Source of the DNA: Massospora cicadina
Lineage: Eukaryota > Entomophthoromycota > Entomophthoromycetes > Entomophthorales > Entomophthoraceae
NCBI GenBank assembly: GCA_022478985.1
Contig: JAKSZP010006618.1
Location: forward strand, 124,001-188,000
Length of the DNA stretch: 64,000 nt
Direction: 5' to 3'
Shown here: in pieces, positions 56,221 through 64,000 of the stretch
Position numbering within the stretch: the stretch's first letter is position 1
How the letters are laid out: every line of letters starts with the position of its first letter
Notes under the pieces: model-generated
The model's input: only the letters and a program-made list of their open reading frames with translations
What the model was told of the DNA's origin: nothing
Database searches by the model: none
Program-made: the position numbers and the translations under genes

Positions 56221-57512
56221 TTCTTCTTCCAACCCTGACTTTCCTGGTGATAAAGGACCCAACATAGTTTAAATGGTCTCATATAGATTTAGGCTTTGAG
56301 TTTCATTCAACAGCGTTAATTTGGGGTTGAGAGCCCTTATCTGATGAGGTTTTGCGATCTAAACTTTAAAAATGTTCCAGATGCTTCTTTAATGTCAAGA
56401 AGTGATTTGAAAACTAATCAAATCCTTGAAAGTGTAGCTTAAGGTTTCAATTGAAAGAGAAAGCGGATACCATGGCAGTTATTGAATTATCCATTATAAC
56501 CCAATAGCAGGAAGCTAGGGCTTATTCTTCATTTTAAAGAAAAGGTAGCAAAATCTGAAGAAAGCTCTATCATCTTAGATGCATGCACATAAAGCCTGTC
56601 TAAATGGACACAATCAAGTTGCATCAAATTTAATGAGGGCCGCTTTACTTGATCCCACTTAATACATTTTCTAACATAAGGCATTAAGTTTACTTAGGCT
56701 CTGCTATCTAGGCAGGTTTGAATATGCTATACTTTCTGTCTGTTGATGACCATTTACAGAGCCACCTTCATTTTTATGAAAAAAGTTTTTAAAATACTCT
56801 GTACGAGGGATATATTTTTCTTTTAAGGATGGTTTAGAGGAAATAATGGGTTAGGAAAGGATGTGTAAAGCTAAAGTATGAGGTCTCCCAGATTCAGAAG
56901 GCTCAGTTGCAGGCACATTATCTGCAGGAGAGTTTGATCAAGATTTTGACAAAAAAATTAGATCCTGTTAGATGGTTTTAACTCATTATTCACCTAAAGT
57001 TAAGACTTAGTGCTAAAGCCTGAAAAGGCGTATAAGTTTTTGTTCATATCTATCTTCACCAGCATTTATTATTGTTGAAGTTCTAAATTCTGAGGCCTAG
57101 AAGTAGTTTTTAAGTCTAGGTGTTATAGTAATAAATGGTGTTGATTCCCTGACCTGGTTATCCAGCTTTGACTAAAAATGTATTTGATGATTTCTGCTTT
57201 AGCACCAATTACTGTTTGGTGATAATTTTCTAAAAAGTATATGTTGGTTTTAATGTTGGTATCTGATCCTGATGTTAATTCTGAAAATAACTAATTTGGC
57301 ACATTTGCTGAATATGTTTATAGATTTATATATATTGATGGTTTATTTAATATATTAGTGTTTTTACTAAACTAATAGGGCTAGAATTCCAATTGATTAG
57401 GGGTATTTAGAGTTATTAAAACATTGTACCATATGTCTTAATGGTAGATTGGAGATTGGTATTTCAACGCGGCCTTTTATGAAAGGTTATTTTTTATTAC
57501 CTAAGAATGGCC
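56221..57512. other. Presumed gypsy-E gag and 5' end, not resolved
   Basis: Upstream of the protease on the minus strand, where gag and the 5' LTR of gypsy-E should lie. I could not identify a zinc knuckle, an LTR edge or a primer-binding site. Confidence 0.3.
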
Positions 57513-57517
57513 TCTAG
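57513..57517. repeat. Gypsy-F target duplication, left copy
   Basis: TCTAG, repeated at 63,546-63,550. Confidence 0.9.
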
Positions 57518-58410
57518 TGTCAAGAGAGTGTCTATAACTCACCAAAACCCAGCTTGGTGGTGCTTGGTGCACAGGACAAATCAAGGAAACTAGTGGTCGT
57601 TGTTATAATAGAAATATCCAGCAGAGGGTGCTTGAGGTAAAGAGACTTAGGGCGAGGGTGTAGAGCATAGTAATGGTAATAAAAAGTTGAACACTCTTCA
57701 CAACTTGGCTGTGCACTAGAGGGAGGTTCATAACCAAGATTGGTACAGGGTTAGAGTGCACTGGTGACTGGGTTTGGAGGAACCTGGTAGAACTGGTGGT
57801 GTACCAGAGTTTTTAATAATTTAAACAAAAGAAACTGGCTAACATGATGCAAGACCTCCTCAAAGAGGTTCATGCACAGGTGCGCCCAAGTCAACATATA
57901 TAGAAAAACGTAAAGAGAATAAGGAGGTTTATTGGGAAAGACGACTGACGAGAAACATTGGTCTTGAGAAATCATACTTAAACAATCTCAGGGAAATTCT
58001 GGGTCAGCGGAAGTGGTCCCAAGCCTTGTTGTACCAATATGTGCACACTTCCATCCATAAAAGGTAGAAAATTTTGAAACTGACCTCACTCAAGTGATTG
58101 ATTAAATTTTTATTTGACCCAAGCTTATAATTTCAAAATAGAACAGGTTTTGAACCCCCATTCTCCAATTAACCAGATTGTCATATCATCATTAATTAAA
58201 TAGCTCGTCCATTTTAACGCCTGAGCTGAAACAATGGGATGGGCGATTTACACCTCACTTGTACCAACCTGAACATATTTGGCTTGTACCCAGTGTTGGT
58301 CCAAGGTGTGCTTGAGGTCAGGAAGGGCCTGAAGTTTAGTCTTTTGGACCTCCTGCCATCCAGCCTTGTCCTTAAGGTTGGTTCCTTTTATTAGTCATGT
58401 AAACATGACA
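57518..58410 (-). repeat. Gypsy-F 3' LTR
   Basis: 893 bp, collinear with 62,657-63,545. On the element strand it starts TGTCATG and ends TTGACA. GTCATGT and ACATGAC (58,409-58,394) make an inverted repeat at its very start. Confidence 0.92.
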
Positions 58411-58539
58411 TTACCCTCTCTTCTTTTTTGTGCTCCACCTCCCTCCAGGGGCATTCGCCAAGTAAAAGTTTTTATGGGCAGGGGCCAACTTCATGACAGT
58501 GACAGCTGATTTGGACTTTGATCCTGCAGCCTCATGGAA

Positions 58540-59800
58540 ACGCTCATGGGACGCTGCAATTAGCTCTTGGGCATGAGCGCAGTCACGCGCTGGGACCCAA
58601 CTGTTCTCCTGCGTTAAATCCCTTCCAGGATACAAGATACCTGAGCCTTATTATTACTCAGCGAGAGGCTACAATCTCCTCCACTTCCCACTCCAGAGCC
58701 CCATCCACGAGATAAGCCTCAGGAGTCTCTGGAGGGGGGCCCTCAAACAACGTGAGCTTGCTTTCATGGAATACTGAAAAGATCCAAAACGAGGGTTTGA
58801 GATCCAACTGGTATGTGGCGTAGCCCACCTTTTTGACAATGCGGTATGGCCCAATCCTCTTTGGTCCCAGTTTCTTGCATGGTTGCTTAATTGGGATGTT
58901 TTTAGCATCCAGCTTCACGAGATCTCCTTCTTTGTATGCTGGTCTAACTCGTCTTTTACCATCAGCGTTTTCCTTTTAAACCTGCATGGCCACATCCAAA
59001 TTTGTGCTCATCCCTTGGTGTACTTTCTTGATCATTTTTGCAAATTCCACCACAGCTTCCACCTTGTATCCACAACTGGGCTTTAAGTTGAAGGCTGGAT
59101 TGAAGACATAGTTGGCAAAGAAGGGGGAACAACTAATTGATGAACGTTGTGCATTATTATAACTGAATTAGGCCATGGGGAGATGGGAAACCCAATCTGA
59201 GTGATCTGCGGCAGTGTAACACCGCAAGAACTGTTTAAGGAACTGGTTCACTAGTTCTGTCTGCCCATATGATTGGGGGTGATAATCAGTTTAACGGCAG
59301 GGACAAATCTGAAGAGTATTATACAACTCTTCTCAGAAGACTGAAGTAAACTGGGGACCACAATCACCAAAATATTTCTTGGGGAACCCCATGAAAGGCA
59401 AACACATGTAATAAGAAGAGCCTAGCCATCTCAGACACAGTTACTGTGGTTTTGAAAGGAATAAAGTGGGCGAATTTTGTAAAATGGTCCACCCCTAGCA
59501 TGATATCATTATAGCCATCAGATAAAGGCAATTCGACTGTAAAATCAACTGATAGGGAAGTCCAAGGCCCCTCAGCCTTTTGAACTGGTACCAACAACCC
59601 TGCTAAAGGCTGGCGATTCAGTTTCATTTGCTTTCAGACTAGGCACTCTTTACAATATCTGCATTCCTGAGCGGCTAATCCCTTCAAATTAAAGTACGTC
59701 AGATAAGCTCAAGGTTCTTCGCCTTCCCAGGATGACCAACGGTGATTCCGTCATGATGCTCTCAGATGATTTTCAGGCGAAGTAGTCCAGCAGGAACCCA
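58540..59800 (-). pseudogene. Gypsy-F integrase with chromodomain
   Basis: Integrase inserts the cDNA; a chromodomain directs it to chromatin. The zinc-finger end and core (59,627-59,364) read QKAEGPWTSLSVDFTVELPL with the first Asp, then GYNDIMLGVDHFTKFAHFIP and LHVFAFHGVPQEIF. The second Asp and Glu regions (59,350-59,200) are decayed. The C-terminal domain (58,918-58,780) has KLGPKRIGPYRIVKKVG and FHESKL, the GPY module. It runs into a chromodomain, LEWEVEEIVASR then RLRYLVSWKGF (58,700-58,620) and, one frame over, AQELIAASHERFHEAAG. A stop after VASR and a frameshift break it. Confidence 0.85.
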
Positions 59801-60179
59801 TAGGCGCCCCTGAATTCACACATTCTCATCTTTAGCATAAAACCTCTGGTAATATCCTCCTGAATTAATGCGCTCTTTGAAAGGACCATAGTATATTCAG
59901 CTGACAAAGGCTGAGAAAGGACTACCTTTCTAAACATACTATATTACTCCACATTTTCTAGAGGAGCGAGCGCTGGCCCATTGGCCAAGGGAGAGGAAAG
60001 TTGAGGCACAATCTTACCAGGTGGAATCATTAAATGGGTATTATGCACCTCAACCTTCTTGGGATCAGGAGCTAGTGCAGGGTTGCAGCTCAAATCATCT
60101 GCCAAACCATTCCCTTGCCCTTTGTAAACTCATAAGAAAACACAAATTGGGCAATAGTATCATGCTAGTGGGTTTGCCA

Positions 60180-61900
60180 TAGGGCTATAACAAGAGGTGT
60201 GCGGTACTACAGTAAGACACGGTGATCTGTATGTACACGGAAGGGTTGGGATGAGCCATGCAAGTGATGACGCTAATAAGTCAGCGCCTCAACCATTGCT
60301 AATAACTCTTTATCATATAAGTCGTTTTATAACTCAGGTAAATACATATTCCTAGAAAAATATCCTACTGGATGCTCTAATACAACTTCGCTTACTTATA
60401 ATAGGGCTGCTGCTATGGCGAAGTTGGAGGCACCTGAAGCAACAATAAACTCTTTATTGGGGTCAACATGGCAAAGGATGGAAGTAGACAGAAACGTAAA
60501 CTTTACTGCTTGGAAGGCATACTCCAAAATGGGGGACCATTGAAGTACTTTTGCCCCGCTTGCCTTATACAAAGGCACCACAACTTAAGAAAGGTTTGGT
60601 GTGAACTCCTTAAGGGATGTACACGTCCCCAAAAAGCTCATTAATTCCTTAACTGAGTTGGAGTGGGACACTCAAAAATTGCCTTCTCCTTGTCTGAAGT
60701 TATCATGTGTCCTTGGTCAAACATGACGTTTCTCAGGAAGGTAACCTGGGACTTAAAGAACTCGTACTTACTGATTTTCAGAGTAAGGTTGGCAGCCCTT
60801 AAATTCCTACCACCTGCCAAAGGTGTACTTCATGAGACTCATTGTCAGGAGAAATACCAAAATATCATAGATATAAGCTACCGCACATACCCTCAACAGG
60901 TCCCCCAAAGCTGCATCAATATGACGTTGATAGCAGGGACATTCTTAAGCCCAAAGGGCATAACCTGAAACTGGAAGATTCCTTTTCTGGTACAGAATGC
61001 AGTTAACCACTCCTGGCCCTTCTTGATAAGAATCTGATTGATTGCGTTTAAACAATCCAGTTTGGAGAAGACTCGCGCCTTATCCATATAGCGTGCAATC
61101 TGTGAGTCCATGAGGATGGGATGTAAGTCTGGTATGGTGACGTTGTTAAGATTCCCATAGTCTGCGCATGGGCATAAGGTACCACAGGCCCTCTCAACAA
61201 AAAGAAGTGGGGAACATACGGGGGAGGTTTACTGAACAATTGCACTTTTGCTAACTGCTCCTTAACCCACACATCTAAAGCCGCTTCTTCCTGTACAGTC
61301 ATTGGGTAAATTGGGGAAGATATACACACCAGATCCACTGTGAGCTTGAACTTGAAATCAAACTCTGAAAAATCAGGTAGCATATTAGCTGAAGCCGCAT
61401 CAAAAGAAGATTCCAATTCCTACAGACATGAAGGTAGGGGAACCTGCACAGAGGGCTTCAGCAACGGGGCAAGACTGAGAGTGTCAATATTGGCCAGTGG
61501 TGCAAATTGCCTTGAAAGTTGGCTTCAGCCAAAGGAACTACCAACTTAAGACAATTATTCGAAGATAAGGATAGGGTATTTTCTTCCAAGTTAGTTCTGA
61601 CGTCAAACTTTCGCCACCATTCAACACCAAAAATGATGTGGTACAAGAGGTTTTAGATAGCTTGAAGCGGTTGGACAAATGATAGGTGCCAACCTGATAG
61701 TCCACTGACCTCATTTTTCTTCAGCGTGGGAATACCTTGAGTAGGACCTCCTCTAACCATACCACCTGGTAAGTAACGCAGATCAAGGTAGTCAGCAAGG
61801 TCTTGGTCCATAAAATTCTCAGACGCTTCAGTATCCACCAAAATAGTTGTGCTGATCTTCCCTACATGGGATGAAAGGGTAGAAGTCAACAAAAATATCC
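60180..61900 (-). pseudogene. Gypsy-F protease, reverse transcriptase and RNase H
   Basis: Protease (61,860-61,800): TTILVDTEASENFMDQDLAD, the DTGAS motif reading DTEAS. RT N-terminus (about 61,370-61,250): FDFKFKLTVD, PIYPMTVQEEAALDVWVKEQ. RT core (61,090-60,950): ARVFSKLDCLNAINQILI, GQEWLTAFCTRKGIFQFQ, MPFGLKN; the catalytic box is YIYDILVF at about 60,875 instead of YVDDILIF. RNase H (60,581-60,396): VLQWSPILEYAFQAVKFTF then HVDPNKEFIVASGASNFAIA, with DASD changed to GASN. The residue pattern is typical of fungal Tf1/sushi chromoviruses. Confidence 0.88.
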
Positions 61901-61989
61901 AGAATAGTCTTTATTCAGAGCAGAAAACTCCAACACCCCGCCAGAGGACTCTTCATTAGGTATAAACATGCCTCCCGAGTAAGTTTCCT

Positions 61990-62643
61990 TGAATCATATA
62001 ATGGAGAGGGATAATTGACCACTCTTACTGCTGAGGCCACATATCACACCGTATCTTCTGCAGGTGCATAAACATTCCTATATCTGAAAAGTAGTTTTTT
62101 CCACCTCCTGAGTTCTGAGAATCATGGGAGGGGACAAACGGGGGTCCTCAGGGCTAAATACAAATACTGGAATGGGGTCTTAATCAAAGCCATAAAAGCT
62201 AATAAATGGCTCGTTTTGTGATAATTTATTCACAATATAAAACGCATTTTCAGGATTCAATGACTCAATAACCCTTTCCATGGCAGGTTGGCGATGTTAT
62301 CTAAGGCCAACACCATCAAGCTCTTTTTCAATGATCCCACCTTCACTGTCCAAACGTGAGGCTGAGGGAGAAAATATATTTTTGTTTAATTTATAAAATT
62401 CAGTGGAAAGTTGGGGAATCACAACTTTTGGATCATGAAGTAACTGTATCCATCAGGTACAGGCAAGAAGGATGAGTACCTTACGGTTGGAGGTAGTGAG
62501 AATAGCGACAGACTGCTCCAACCCTTGGCAAAATGCAAAAACAGTGGTGAGCCCCGCCATGGCCTTGGCCACCAGCAGGCACACACCATTTACACCTTGC
62601 GAAAGTCCCACATGGAAAAAGTTTGTGCAAGAAAAGATAAAAG
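61990..62643 (-). pseudogene. Gypsy-F gag
   Basis: Gag of gypsy-F, between the 5' LTR and protease. A first block reads GLTTVFAFCQGLEQSVAILT (about 62,550-62,490). Later blocks include RVIESLNPENAFYIVNKLSQ and FSPEDPRLSPPMIL, giving a mostly open reading with about seven stops. No CCHC knuckle is visible, which is not unusual in the Tf1 group. The assignment rests on position and near-open frame. Confidence 0.55.
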
Positions 62644-62654
62644 GTTGGTCATCT
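62644..62654 (-). promoter_or_regulatory. Self-primer-binding site of gypsy-F
   Basis: On the element strand AGATGACCAAC starts three bases after the 5' LTR. It is not a tRNA complement. It is the exact reverse complement of GTTGGTCATCT in the 5' LTR (63,087-63,077), at the predicted start of the transcript, as in the Tf1 self-priming mechanism. Confidence 0.65.
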
Positions 62655-62656
62655 AA

Positions 62657-63545
62657 TGTCAAGGGAGTGTCTATAACTCCTCAAAACTCAGCGAGGTGCT
62701 TGGTGCATAGGACCAACGCAAGGGAACTAGTATTCATTGTTATAATAAAATAGCCCATCAGAGGGTGCTGGAGCTAAAGAGACTTAGGGCAAGGGTTTTA
62801 AACATTGTAATGGTAATAAGAAGTCAAACACTCTTAAAAACTTGGCTGTGCACTTGAGGGCGGTATATAACCAAGTTTGGTACAGGGTTAGAGTGCACTG
62901 GTGACTAGTTTTGGAGGGAACCTGGTAGAACCAGCAATGTACTGGAGTTTTTAATAAAATCTAAATAAAAGAAACTGGCTAACATGATGGAAGACCTCCT
63001 CAAAGAGGCCCACGAACAGGTGCGCCCAAGTCAACATATGTGGAAAAATATAAATTATTAAGAGGTTTATTGGAAAAGATGACCAACGAGGAGCACTGGT
63101 CTTGAGCAATCATACTTAAACAATCTCAGGGAAATTCTGGGTCGGCGGATGTGGTTCTAAGCCTTGGTGCACCAATAAGCGCACGCTTCTATCCAAAAAG
63201 ATTGCAATCTTCAAAACTGACCTCACTCAAGTGATTGAAGTTGTAACTTACCTGAGCTCATAATTTCATAAATGGAATGGGATCCAAACCCCCATTCTCC
63301 AATTAACTAGATTGTCCCATCATCATTAATTAACTAGCTCGGTCGTTTTAACTCCTGAGCTGAAACAAGGGTCTGGGTGTTTTGCACCTCACATGTACCA
63401 ACCTGAGCATATTTGGTTTGTACCCAGCGTTGGTCCAAGGTGTGCTTGAGTTCAGGAAGGGCCTGAAGTTTAACCTTCTGGACCTCATGACGCCCAAATT
63501 TTCCCTTGGGTTTTGTGCCTTCTATTAATTCATGTAAACATGACA
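62657..63545 (-). repeat. Gypsy-F 5' LTR
   Basis: 889 bp, collinear with 57,518-58,410. Confidence 0.92.
63066..63120 (-). promoter_or_regulatory. Gypsy-F core promoter, predicted start and poly(A) signal
   Basis: On the element strand a TATA-like TTTAAGTATG (63,120-63,111) is followed about 33 bases later by GTTGGTCATCT (63,087-63,077) and then by AATAAA (63,071-63,066). The solo LTR keeps the same order and spacing. The start site is inferred. Confidence 0.5.
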
Positions 63546-63550
63546 TCTAG
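63546..63550. repeat. Gypsy-F target duplication, right copy
   Basis: TCTAG, identical to 57,513-57,517. Confidence 0.9.
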
Positions 63551-64000
63551 CTTGTAAAGGTGTAATTTACTAGTGCTAGGTAAAGAGTTGAAATGCGCTA
63601 AAAAGAAGTCATTCTGTAAGGGCCAATTTTTAAATTGAAATTGGATGCTAAAAAAGTGGATAGGTAATATAAAGGTATTCTTTGCTGATCTGATTTCTTT
63701 AGGGTCAAGCTTGTCAGCAATGAATGTCTTTTTTACAAAGAACAACCAATGGGTTAATAACGGATCTTTCCTATATACCCCTTTGCTATTTTATATAAAA
63801 GAGAATTAAACAGGTTAGTTATCTTTAACTCTACTTCTTTTTAAAAGTTAAAGGGAAGTTTTAAGCAACCCAAATCGAGGTAGTATAATTCAGAAGGAAT
63901 CACTAATCATACATTATATCAACTTTTAAACTTAGATTCACTATATAGTTAGTAACCCTATATTGAGAATAGTGAAAATACTGCGAAGGAACACCCTGAC
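63551..64000. other. No recognisable feature
   Basis: The 71-codon open stretch on the minus strand (63,745-63,530) overlaps the LTR edge and shows no domain. Confidence 0.4.

Larger units (their letters stand above)
57518..63545 (-). mobile_element. Gypsy-F, chromovirus LTR retrotransposon (Tf1/sushi-like)
   Basis: A 6,028-bp minus-strand element with LTRs of 893 and 889 bp and a 5-bp target duplication TCTAG, the standard Ty3/gypsy size. Order: gag, protease, RT, RNase H, integrase, GPY motif and chromodomain. A purine tract AAAAAAGAAGAGAGGG (58,429-58,414) adjoins the 3' LTR. The sequence next to the 5' LTR is not a tRNA site but is complementary to the LTR itself. It carries damaged catalytic boxes and frameshifts. 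The solo LTR at 41,971-42,810 is the same family. Confidence 0.95.

Noticed and set aside
1..64000. CRISPR arrays, operons or bacterial gene clusters
   Set aside because: No regularly spaced repeats with unique spacers and no prokaryotic gene layout; the content is eukaryotic retroelements.

Overview
This 64 kb window is a eukaryotic, AT-rich transposable-element graveyard. I found no intact open reading frame that looks like a host gene. Almost all recognisable coding sequence is broken retrotransposon, with stops and frameshifts every few dozen codons. The element mix fits a fungus best: Ty3/gypsy elements including a Tf1/sushi-like chromovirus, a two-ORF LINE with a zinc finger after the reverse transcriptase, tRNA-headed SINEs and a short Helitron. 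This is inference; no host gene is present to fix the lineage.

Layout. 0-4.1 kb: unassigned sequence, a LINE ORF1 relic and one LTR fragment. 4.1-10.4 kb: weak gypsy traces, another ORF1 relic, and two retroposed copies of a short ORF-bearing unit (4.7-5.3 kb on minus, 9.8-10.4 kb on plus). 10.5-17.9 kb: gypsy pol split in its integrase by a full-length LINE (12.4-17.7 kb, minus, 17-bp target duplication). 19.4-25.3 kb: gypsy-B, complete with LTRs (minus). 26.2-28.5 kb: dispersed repeat R6 copy A and unassigned sequence. 28.9-31 kb: gypsy-C pol (minus) carrying a complete 287-bp SINE. 32.9-41.5 kb: gypsy-D (minus) with a 500-bp ATGT microsatellite in its gag region. 42.0-42.8 kb: solo LTR of the gypsy-F family. 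42.8-49.1 kb: R6 copy B split by a second full-length LINE that itself holds a SINE. 50.6-52.05 kb: non-autonomous Helitron. 52.4-56.2 kb: gypsy-E (minus) carrying another SINE. 57.5-63.5 kb: gypsy-F chromovirus, complete with LTRs (minus).

How the parts fit together. The LINE would have supplied the machinery for the SINEs: two unrelated SINE heads end in nearly the same 3' tail as the LINE. Gypsy-F appears to self-prime like Tf1, because an 11-nt stretch next to its 5' LTR is complementary to the predicted 5' end of its own transcript. Gypsy-B, gypsy-D and an LTR relic at 4.1 kb instead share one tRNA-type primer site. Target duplications and interrupted ORFs give an order of insertions: gypsy and R6 bodies first, LINEs into them, SINEs into LINE 2, gypsy-C and gypsy-E.
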